64,000 nucleotides of DNA from Agrococcus carbonis (GTDB lineage: Bacteria; Actinomycetota; Actinomycetes; Actinomycetales; Microbacteriaceae): positions 620,001-684,000 of the forward strand of contig NZ_LT629734.1 of the NCBI RefSeq assembly GCF_900104705.1, read 5' to 3'. The notes under the pieces are model-generated. The model had not been told where the DNA came from, did not search any database, and saw only the letters and a list, made by a program, of their open reading frames with translations. The position numbers and the translations under genes are program-made. Each line of letters opens with the position of its first letter. Position 1 is the first letter of the stretch. This document shows, in pieces, positions 57,252 to 64,000 of the stretch.

Positions 57252-57709
57252 CAGCGCACCCCCGTCCCGTCGGAGCGGCCGCCGGACTCGGAGTCGTCGG
57301 ACGAGGAGTCGTCGGGGCCGGAGGTGTCGATGTACGCCTCGCTCGAGAGATCGGCTTCGGCGCGGCGGCGCACGATCGCGTCCTCGACGTCGTCGGCGAC
57401 CTCGTCGTGGCCCTCGAGCTGGAAGGAGCGGTACGACATCGCGAGCAGGAACGCGCCGGTCGCGAGCGAGATGACGATGGCGGTGAGCACCATCGCCTGC
57501 GGCAGCGGATCGGCGATGCTCTCCGCCCCCTCGCCGACGAGCGGGGCGGCGCCCGCGGGCCCGGAGGCGACGAGGAAGAGCAGGTTGACGCCGTTGCCCG
57601 CGAGCATCACGCCCGCGAGGATGCGCATGAGGCTGCGCTCGAGCAGCAGGTAGACGCCCGCGGCGAGGAGCACGCCGCCGGCGATCGCGAGGATGAGCGT
57701 GGGGGTCAT
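57251..57709 (-). CDS. mnhC: Na+/H+ antiporter subunit C
   Basis: A 152-residue NuoK-like protein with three helices (about 4-22, 28-50, 73-95) and the MrpC motif LMRILAGVMLAGNGVNLLFL; ADPLPQAMVLTAIVIS is also typical. The acidic Ser/Asp-rich C-terminal tail (about 45 residues) is longer than in Bacillus. ATG 57709 overlaps mnhA by four bases. Confidence 0.94.
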   Translation of the reverse strand: MTPTLILAIAGGVLLAAGVYLLLERSLMRILAGVMLAGNGVNLLFLVASGPAGAAPLVGEGAESIADPLPQAMVLTAIVISLATGAFLLAMSYRSFQLEGHDEVADDVEDAIVRRRAEADLSSEAYIDTSGPDDSSSDDSESGGRSDGTGVR

Positions 57710-60549
57710 CGGCGCACCCCCTCGCCGGGCAGCGACCGGTCGGAGCGCCACTGGGGGCGCGGCGCGACGTTCTGCTCGCCGTGCAGGTCGACGCCCGCCC
57801 CGAGCGAGCGCACGAAGTCGAGCATCGCGCCGACGACGATGAGCCACACGCCGATGTCGAAGAAGAGGGTCGTGACGAGCTTCTGCTCGCCGAGCAGCGG
57901 CAGCACCGCCTCGATCGCGTACGACTCGCCGATGCGGCCGCCGATGAGCACGGGCCACACGACGCTCAGCACGACGACCGCCATGCCGCCGCCGAGGAGC
58001 TTGCCGGCGTCGAACGGCACGGCCTCGAGCAGCTCCTCGCGGCCGCCGGCGAGGTAGCGGACGGCGAGCGCGATGCCCGCGACGAGGCCGCCGGCGAAGC
58101 CGCCGCCCGGCTCGTTGTGGCCGACGGCGAGCAGGAAGATCGACACGAGCATCATCACGGGGAACAGCAGCCGCGTGATCATCTCGAGCACCGGGGAGGA
58201 GTGGAGCTCGTCGGTGAACGCGCCGCGCAGCCACCGGCGCCGCCCGCCGCCGCTCGAGGGCTGCCGCAGCAGGGCCACGCTCGCGACCGGGCGGCGCACG
58301 AAGATGAGGCTCGCGACGCCCGTCGCCGCGGCGAGCACGACCGAGACCTCGCCGAGGGTGTCCCACGCGCGGATGTCGACGAGCGTGACGTTGACGATGT
58401 TGAGGCCGTGCCCGAACTCGTACGCCTGCTGGTAGAAGCCCACCGAGATGGGCTCGCCCGTGCGGGCCTGCACGGCCGCGAGCGCGGCGATCGCGGCGAA
58501 CGTGCCCACCGCGATGCCGAGCATCGCGCGCAGGTAGCGCGCGGCCCGCAGCGGCCGGTCGGTGAAGTACTTCGGGAGCCGGCGCAGCACGAGCACGAGC
58601 ACGATGAGGAAGACCGTCTCGACGAGCGCCTGGGTGAGCGCGAGGTCGGGGGCGCCGTGCAGGAGGAACAGCAGCGCGACGCCGTATCCGGTGACCGACA
58701 GGAGCATGAACGCCTTGAGGCGCCCGCGCGTCGTCGTCGTGATGACCGCCGCGATGCTCACGATGACGGCCGTCGCGACCTGGCCGGCCGAGTCGAACAG
58801 CCGCACGTCGCCCGTGAGGGCGCCGGATGCGAGCAGCGCGATGCCGGGGAAGGCGACGACGACGAGGAGGATCGTCGTGAGGTGCATCGGCAGCGAACCG
58901 GTCTGCGTGCGGCCCGTGACCTCGACGGCGAGGCGGTCGAGGGCGCGCATGCCCGCGTGGTAGCCGCGCTCGAGCGGATCCTGCCCATGCGGGGCGCGGC
59001 GGCGGCCGCCGACCGCGCGGTGCACGAGCGCTCCGACGATCCACGCGAGGATCGAGGCGACGAGCGCAGGCGTGAAGCCGTGCCACAGGGCGAGGTGCGG
59101 CGCCTCCTCGCCCGCCGGCACCGTCGAGGCGTGGGGCGCGAGGAGTGCGGTGATGGTCTCCCCCGCGAAGCCCCCGACAAGGCCGAGGAGCGTCAGCAGC
59201 ACCGGGGCGACCACGAGCCAGCCCGATGGCCGCTTGGGCTCGGTGACGAGGCGCCCGAAGAAGACGCCGAGCACGAGCCGCAGCGAGTACGCCACCGTGA
59301 GCGCGGCGCCGACGGCGATGCCGAGGAACGCGACCCAGCCGATCGCGGTGAGATCGCCCGTCGCGTCACCGAGCGCGGCGTCGAGCGCTGCCTCCTTGCC
59401 GAGGTAGCCGAGCGCGGGCGGGATGCCGGCCATCGACGCGGCCGACAGGATCGCGGCGCCCGCCACCACGGGCATCCGCCGTGCCAGGCCGCCGAGCTCG
59501 CGCAGGTCGCGCGTGCCGGTCGTGCGGTCGACGATGCCGACGACCATGAACAGCGCCGCCTTGAACACCGCGTGCGCGGCGAGGAGCGTGAGGCCGGCCT
59601 GCATCGCCGCCTGCGTGCCGATGCCGAGCACCGTCACGAGCAGGCCGAGCTGGCTCACCGTGCCGTGCGCGAGCAGCACCTTGATGTCGAGCTGGCGCAT
59701 GGCGCGCACCGCGCCGAGCAGCATCGTCGCGATGCCGAGCGTCACGAGGCCCCAGCGCCACCAGGGCAGCTCGACGAACGCGGGCGTCATCGCCGCGATG
59801 AGGAAGATGCCCGCCTTGACCATCGCCGCCGCGTGCAGGAACGCCGAGACGGGCGTGGGCGCGGCCATCGCGCCGGGCAGCCAGTACTGGAACGGCACGA
59901 TCGCCGACTTCGAGAGCGCGCCGACGACCATGAGCGCGGCAGCCCACGCCGCCGCGGCCGTTCGCGGCGGGTCGGCGATGGTCGCCGAGAGCGAGAACGT
60001 GCTCGTCTCGGCCTCGAGCATGAGGATGCCGACGAGCATCGTCAGGCCGCCGATGGTCGTCACGATGAGCGCCGTCTGCGCCGCGCGACGGTTGCTCGCC
60101 GACCGGTGGTTGAGGCCCACGAGCAGGTAGCTGAAGACCGTCGTGAGCTCCCAGCCCACGACGAGGACGATCAGGTCGTCCGAGAGCACGAGCAGCAGCA
60201 TCGACGCGGCGAAGCCGGTGAGGAGGCCGACGGTGCGCGACGCGAGCGTCTTCGAGTCGAAGTACCACGCGCAGTAGACGAAGATGAGCCCGCCGACGCC
60301 GAGCACGACCATCGCGAGCAGCCACTGGAGGGCGCCGAGCCGGAGGTCGATCGCGACGCCGAGCGCAGGCATCCACTCGACGCGCTCCTGCAGCACCTGA
60401 CCGGCGGCCATCGCGGGCCCCTGGAGGCCGAACCAGACGGCGGCCGCGAGGCTCGCGGCGGCGGGCAGCAGGAAGACGAACCGGCCCATGCGGCCGCTGA
60501 GCGCGCTCGCGACGACGCCGAGGACGGCGAGGATCGTCACGGTCAGCAT
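57706..60549 (-). CDS. mnhA: Na+/H+ antiporter subunit A, with fused B domain
   Basis: A 947-residue protein with about 20-25 membrane helices. The N-terminal NuoL-like part contains HAAAMVKAGIFLIAAMTPAF and VGALSKSAIVPFQYWLPGAM; the C-terminal part contains the MrpB-like segment HNEPGGGFAGGLVAGIALAVRYLAGG, so subunit B is fused and no separate mnhB exists. First gene of the operon. ATG 60549 or the adjacent GTG 60552 is the start, with GAGAGGGA some 10 nt upstream. Confidence 0.95.
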   Translation of the reverse strand: MLTVTILAVLGVVASALSGRMGRFVFLLPAAASLAAAVWFGLQGPAMAAGQVLQERVEWMPALGVAIDLRLGALQWLLAMVVLGVGGLIFVYCAWYFDSKTLASRTVGLLTGFAASMLLLVLSDDLIVLVVGWELTTVFSYLLVGLNHRSASNRRAAQTALIVTTIGGLTMLVGILMLEAETSTFSLSATIADPPRTAAAAWAAALMVVGALSKSAIVPFQYWLPGAMAAPTPVSAFLHAAAMVKAGIFLIAAMTPAFVELPWWRWGLVTLGIATMLLGAVRAMRQLDIKVLLAHGTVSQLGLLVTVLGIGTQAAMQAGLTLLAAHAVFKAALFMVVGIVDRTTGTRDLRELGGLARRMPVVAGAAILSAASMAGIPPALGYLGKEAALDAALGDATGDLTAIGWVAFLGIAVGAALTVAYSLRLVLGVFFGRLVTEPKRPSGWLVVAPVLLTLLGLVGGFAGETITALLAPHASTVPAGEEAPHLALWHGFTPALVASILAWIVGALVHRAVGGRRRAPHGQDPLERGYHAGMRALDRLAVEVTGRTQTGSLPMHLTTILLVVVAFPGIALLASGALTGDVRLFDSAGQVATAVIVSIAAVITTTTRGRLKAFMLLSVTGYGVALLFLLHGAPDLALTQALVETVFLIVLVLVLRRLPKYFTDRPLRAARYLRAMLGIAVGTFAAIAALAAVQARTGEPISVGFYQQAYEFGHGLNIVNVTLVDIRAWDTLGEVSVVLAAATGVASLIFVRRPVASVALLRQPSSGGGRRRWLRGAFTDELHSSPVLEMITRLLFPVMMLVSIFLLAVGHNEPGGGFAGGLVAGIALAVRYLAGGREELLEAVPFDAGKLLGGGMAVVVLSVVWPVLIGGRIGESYAIEAVLPLLGEQKLVTTLFFDIGVWLIVVGAMLDFVRSLGAGVDLHGEQNVAPRPQWRSDRSLPGEGVRR

Positions 60550-60594
60550 CACGCGGGGCAGTCCCTCTCAGGGCGACGGGCAGGGGCTCCCTCC

Positions 60595-60600
60595 ACCCTA
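60595..60600 (-). promoter_or_regulatory. -10 box of the mnh operon
   Basis: Minus-strand TAGGGT, about 45 nt upstream of the mnhA start, with a leader long enough for the ribosome binding site. Confidence 0.45.
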
Positions 60601-60640
60601 TCGGCGCGCGCCGCTCGCGCTGCGCGTCGGACGTCGCGTC

Positions 60641-60646
60641 TACCGT
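60641..60646 (+). promoter_or_regulatory. -10 box of sbcD
   Basis: TACCGT, 6 nt upstream of the ATG at 60653; predicts a leaderless sbcD transcript. Confidence 0.5.
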
Positions 60647-60652
60647 GGTGGC

Positions 60653-61819
60653 ATGCGGCTCCTGCACACCTCCGACTGGCACGTCGGCCGCACGTTCCAC
60701 GGGGCCGACACGGTGGATGCGCTCGTCGGCGTGCTCGGTGCGATCCCCCGCATCGTTCGCGATCAGCGGATCGACGTCGTGCTCGTCGCCGGCGACGTCT
60801 ACGACTCGGCGATGCCGGCCGGCCGCCACGTGCGCGCGCTCACGGGGGCGCTCGCCGCGATCCGCGACGCGGGCGCGCAGATCGTGCTCGCGAGCGGCAA
60901 CCACGACTCGGCGCCCCGGCTCGGCGCGAACGCGGGCTTCGCGCGCGCCGGCGGGCTGCACCTGAGCACCGACGCCCTCGACCCCGACTCGTGGCTCATC
61001 GAGCTCGCCGACGAGCACGGCCCGGTGCACGTGTTCGCGATCCCCTACCTCGAGCCGGTCGCGCTGCGGGCGGCGATGCCCGAGGCGGGCATCGCGTCGC
61101 AGGCCGACGCGATGCGCTGGGCGATGGGTGCGGTCCGCGCGTCGCTCGCGGCCGCCCCCGCGCGCTCGGTCGTGCTCGCGCACTGCTTCGCGGCGGACGT
61201 CGCCGGGCGCGAGGCGAGCGACCTCGACGACGCGCCGCGCGACATCACCGCCGGCGGGCTCGACGTCGTGCCCGTGCCGGTGCTCGACGGCGTCGACTAC
61301 GTCGCGCTCGGCCACCTCCACTCGCGCCAGCAGCTGCGCGAGGGCGTGCGCTACTCGGGCGCACCGCTGCACTACTCCTTCCGCGAGCGCTCCCCCGAGC
61401 GCGGCGGATGGGTGGTCGAGCTCGGCCCCGAGGGGCTCGCGTCGACGGCGTGGGCGCCGCTGCCCGTGCCGCGCGCGCTCACGACCGTCGAGGGCGAGCT
61501 CGAGGCGCTGCTCGCGGATCCGGCGCACGACGGCACCGAGGATCACTGGGTGCGCGCGCGCCTCACCGACCGGCTGCGGCCGATCGACGCGATGCGCCGC
61601 CTGCAGCAGCGCTGGCCCCACTGCGCCGAGGTCACGTGGATCGCGAGCGGCGCGGCACCGCAGATCGCGCTGCGCGAGCGCCTCGCGCAGCGCAGCGAGG
61701 CCGAGGTCGTCGACGGCTTCCTCGCGCACGTGCGCGCCGGCGTCGGGGCGAGCGAGGCGGAGGCGGAGCTCGTCCGCGACGCGCTCGCGCGGGTCGCGGC
61801 AGAGGAGACCGCGCGGTGA
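60653..61819 (+). CDS. sbcD: exonuclease SbcCD subunit D
   Basis: A 388-residue Mre11-type metallophosphoesterase nuclease that removes hairpins and protein-blocked ends with SbcC. Motifs I-V are present: HTSDWHVGRTF (5-15), GDVYDS (near 48), GNHDS (near 83), AHCF (near 178) and GHLHSRQ (near 219). The C-terminal domain (about 280-388) binds the SbcC coiled-coil base. A 52-bp gap separates it from sbcC on the same strand. Confidence 0.95.
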   Translation: MRLLHTSDWHVGRTFHGADTVDALVGVLGAIPRIVRDQRIDVVLVAGDVYDSAMPAGRHVRALTGALAAIRDAGAQIVLASGNHDSAPRLGANAGFARAGGLHLSTDALDPDSWLIELADEHGPVHVFAIPYLEPVALRAAMPEAGIASQADAMRWAMGAVRASLAAAPARSVVLAHCFAADVAGREASDLDDAPRDITAGGLDVVPVPVLDGVDYVALGHLHSRQQLREGVRYSGAPLHYSFRERSPERGGWVVELGPEGLASTAWAPLPVPRALTTVEGELEALLADPAHDGTEDHWVRARLTDRLRPIDAMRRLQQRWPHCAEVTWIASGAAPQIALRERLAQRSEAEVVDGFLAHVRAGVGASEAEAELVRDALARVAAEETAR

Positions 61820-61871
61820 GCGCGATCGCGCTGCGACGCGCTCGCGCGTCGGCGGATCGCGGGGCCGGCCG

Positions 61872-64000
61872 ATGAGGCTTCTGCGGCTCGAGCTCGCGGC
61901 CTTCGGGCCCTTCCGCGACCGCTTCGAGATCGACTTCGCGTCGTTCGCGGCCGACGGCGTCTACCTCATCGCCGGACCGACGGGCGCCGGCAAGTCGACG
62001 ATCCTCGACGCGATCGTGTTCGCGCTCTACGGCAGCGCTCCGCGGTACGAGGGCGGCAGGGCGCACCTGCGGAGCGACCTCGCCGGGCCGGAGCACCCGA
62101 CGTGGGTCGAGCTCGACTTCGAGGTCGGGGCGCGACGGCTGCGCGTCCGCCGCTCCCCCGAGTACGAGCGGCCGAAGCAGCGCGGCACCGGCACGACGAA
62201 GGAGAAGGCCTCGGCGACGCTGCTCGAGCGCGTCGACGACCGCTGGGAGCCGCTCTCGGTGAGCGCGGGCGAGGTGGGCACCGAGATCGGCGAGATCCTC
62301 GGCCTCACGAAGGTCGAGTTCCTGCAGGTCATCCTGCTCGCGCAGGGCGGCTTCGCCGAGTTCCTGCGCGCGTCGAGCGACGAGCGCAAGCAGCTGCTGC
62401 AGCGGCTGTTCGGCACCGGCAGCATGCGGCGGCTCCGCGAGCTGCTGCTCGAGGACGCCCGCGCCGCCGGCTCCGCGCGCGAGGAGCTCGAGCGGCGCCG
62501 CGACGACCGCGGCGCTCGCGCGCTCGCGGCGCTCGCCGCGCTCCGCGATGCCGACGGATCCGATGCCGACGGGGCGGGGGCCGAGGGTCCGGATGCCGAC
62601 GCGGCGGATGCCGACGGGGCGCGCATCGACGCGCGCGTCCTGGCCGACGCCGCCGCCGAGCTCGAGGCACGGGTCGAGCGCGCCGACCGCGCAGCCGCGG
62701 TCGCGCTCGAGGCGAGCCGGGCGTCCCGAGCGGCGCTCGACGCGGCGACGGCGCTCCACGAGCGCTGGGCGCGTCGCACCGCCGCGAGCGCGCGGCTCAC
62801 CGAGCTCGAGCGGCAGCGCGACGCCGTCGACGCCGATCGCCGCACCCTCGCCGACGCCGATCGCGCCGCCGAGGCCGCGGGCCCGCTCGAGCGCTGGGAG
62901 CGGGCCGACACGGCCGCCGACCGCGCCGCGGCAGCGCTCACGGATGCCGCGGCGCTGCTGCCGGACGGCGTCGACGCCGAGCGCGAGGCGGTCGAGCGCG
63001 AGCACGAGCTCGCGCAGGCCGCGGTAGCGCGCGCCGACATCGCGGCCGAGCTCGAGGCGCAGCTGCCGTCGCTCGAGCGTGCCGCCCGGCGCGCGCTGCA
63101 GGACGCCGAGCGCGCCGACGAGGCCGTGGACGGCGCGCAGCGGGAGCGCGCCGCCGCGCCCGCCGCGCGCGACGCGATCGTCGCCGCGCGCGAGTCGGCG
63201 GCGACGCTCGCGGCGGGGCACGCCGACGCGGAGACCGCGCTGCAGGCCGCCCGCGACCGGCTCGGGGCGCGCGACGAGGCCGACGCGCTCGAGCCGCAGC
63301 TCGCCGCCGCACAGGCGACCGCGGCGCGCACCGCCGCCGCGCAGGCCGAGGCGGGCGCAGCGGCCGCGCGGCTGCAGGCGGCGCGCATCGCCGGCATGGC
63401 AGGCGAGCTCGCCGCCGCGCTCGTGACGGGCGAGGCGTGCCCGGTGTGCGGGTCGCTCGAGCATCCGGCGCCGCACGCGCCCGGCGACGACCCCGTCTCG
63501 GCCGACGACGTCGCCGCCGCCCTCGCGGACGCGGAGTCGGCCGCCGTCGCGGCGCGCGAGGCGAACGACGCGCTCGCCGGCCTCGAGCGCCGGCACGCCG
63601 CCGCCGAGGCGCGAGCCGGCGAGGGCGACCGCGAGGCGCTCGCCGCGCTGCTCGACGAGGCGCGCGCACGGCTCGACGCGTGCACGCACGCCGTCGCCGA
63701 GCGCGAGCGCCGCACCGAGGAGCTCGAGCGCCACGATCGCGAGGCCGCCGAGCGCGACGCGCGGATCGCGCAACTCGAGTCGGCCGCGGGCGCCGCCCGA
63801 GCGGCGGCGGCCGGCGCGGACGCGCGGCTCTCCGACGCGCGGGCGCGGCTCGCGGAGGCGCTCGAGGGGCATGCGTCGGCGCGGTCGCTGCAGGCCGCCG
63901 CCACCGCACGCGTCCGAGCCCTGCGCGGCTGGATCGACGCGGCGGCCGAGCGCGAGCGCGCGGCCCGGGAGCAGGCCCTCGCGGCTGCCCAGGGCGGCAA
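61872..64000 (+). CDS. sbcC: exonuclease SbcCD subunit C, 3' end outside the window
   Basis: At least 709 residues of a Rad50/SMC-like ATPase; the frame runs open to the window edge. Walker A GPTGAGKST is at 35-43, followed by LYGSAPRYEGG and the LLAQGGFAEFLRASSDERKQLL region that reads the ATP state. From about 200 it is a long Ala/Glu/Arg-rich coiled coil. The zinc-hook CPVC is at 523-526, so the returning coil and the C-terminal ATPase half are mostly missing. A Asp-Ala-Asp-Gly rich stretch at about 225-255 interrupts the coil. Long open frames on the opposite strand here are only shadows. ATG 61872 is the clear start. Confidence 0.93.
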   Translation, partial: MRLLRLELAAFGPFRDRFEIDFASFAADGVYLIAGPTGAGKSTILDAIVFALYGSAPRYEGGRAHLRSDLAGPEHPTWVELDFEVGARRLRVRRSPEYERPKQRGTGTTKEKASATLLERVDDRWEPLSVSAGEVGTEIGEILGLTKVEFLQVILLAQGGFAEFLRASSDERKQLLQRLFGTGSMRRLRELLLEDARAAGSAREELERRRDDRGARALAALAALRDADGSDADGAGAEGPDADAADADGARIDARVLADAAAELEARVERADRAAAVALEASRASRAALDAATALHERWARRTAASARLTELERQRDAVDADRRTLADADRAAEAAGPLERWERADTAADRAAAALTDAAALLPDGVDAEREAVEREHELAQAAVARADIAAELEAQLPSLERAARRALQDAERADEAVDGAQRERAAAPAARDAIVAARESAATLAAGHADAETALQAARDRLGARDEADALEPQLAAAQATAARTAAAQAEAGAAAARLQAARIAGMAGELAAALVTGEACPVCGSLEHPAPHAPGDDPVSADDVAAALADAESAAVAAREANDALAGLERRHAAAEARAGEGDREALAALLDEARARLDACTHAVAERERRTEELERHDREAAERDARIAQLESAAGAARAAAAGADARLSDARARLAEALEGHASARSLQAAATARVRALRGWIDAAAERERAAREQALAAAQGG

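Noticed and set aside
61632..64000. Long minus-strand open frames opposite sbcC
   Set aside because: Plus-strand translation gives a clear Rad50-like ATPase with Walker A and zinc hook; the minus-strand frames are Ser/Arg/Ala-rich shadows.

Overview
The window is a very GC-rich (well above 70% by eye) chromosomal segment of an actinobacterium, most likely a member of the Microbacteriaceae (Agrococcus-like; the genus is inferred from overall feel and cannot be proven from the sequence alone). Supporting signs are the AdnAB-type double-strand-break nuclease, small actinobacterial marker proteins (DUF3107, DUF3117), a 7Fe ferredoxin coupled to dapC, a PIG-L/MshB-like deacetylase, a GTG/TTG-rich start repertoire, and many genes whose -10 hexamer lies only 6-8 nt upstream of the start codon (leaderless transcripts). 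Nothing looks like a prophage, IS element, CRISPR array or recently acquired island; no tRNA or rRNA gene was seen. Several gene neighbourhoods resemble mycobacterial ones as I remember them (adnBA/DUF3107/ferritin-like/rhlE; MgtE-N/DUF1003/mrp/tatB/methyltransferase/DUF3117; typA/PIG-L/fdx/dapC).

Layout. 1-8 kb: a phosphotransferase-like protein facing the adnA-adnB helicase-nuclease pair, then DUF3107 and a small membrane protein. 8-10.4 kb: ferritin-like protein divergent from an RhlE-type RNA helicase. 10.4-10.85 kb: the only long non-coding stretch, holding two 20-bp-periodic repeat arrays in opposite orientation. 10.85-18 kb: PHP phosphoesterase, membrane-anchored EEP hydrolase, two alpha/beta hydrolases, an MFS exporter divergent from an ArsR-type regulator, and an aminopeptidase P. 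18-24.5 kb: lysE/lysG amino-acid export, a stress-protein-like membrane protein, a cytosolic MgtE-N/CBS protein overlapping a DUF1003 membrane protein, Mrp ATPase, TatB, a methyltransferase and DUF3117. 24.6-30.4 kb: a PIG-V-like glycosyltransferase, divergent dapE/dapD, a dispersed intergenic repeat, and a two-gene ABC exporter. 30.5-38 kb: purine permease, citrate synthase, dapC-ferredoxin-PIG-L operon, and a divergent FMN reductase/flavin monooxygenase pair. 38-47.4 kb: TypA and a peptide ABC transporter (SBP, DppB, DppC, fused DppDF) interrupted by an opposite-strand PH-domain gene. 47.4-54.5 kb: CPBP protease, then a riboswitch-controlled gcvT-gcvH-gcvP operon ending in an SBP-like lipoprotein. 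54.5-60.6 kb: six-gene Mrp-type Na+/H+ antiporter operon. 60.6-64 kb: sbcD and the 5' part of sbcC, cut by the window edge.

How genes work together. DapD, DapC and DapE supply three steps of the succinylase route to diaminopimelate/lysine, and LysE/LysG would export excess basic amino acids. GcvT/H/P form the glycine cleavage system (the L protein is not here), sensed through a glycine riboswitch. MnhA-G form one membrane antiporter. AdnAB and SbcCD are two separate DNA end-processing nucleases. The most interesting leads are regulatory rather than a classical new system: the typA promoter inside the loop of a terminator-like hairpin, a 17-bp perfect hairpin at the gcvP/lipoprotein junction, a 10-bp-phased TGACGC cluster, a clean LysR operator layout, the 20-bp repeat arrays, and a recurrent GGATGCG heptamer that overrides normal codon choice. 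The MgtE-N/CBS + DUF1003 + stress-protein cluster is the best candidate for an undescribed multi-protein system.
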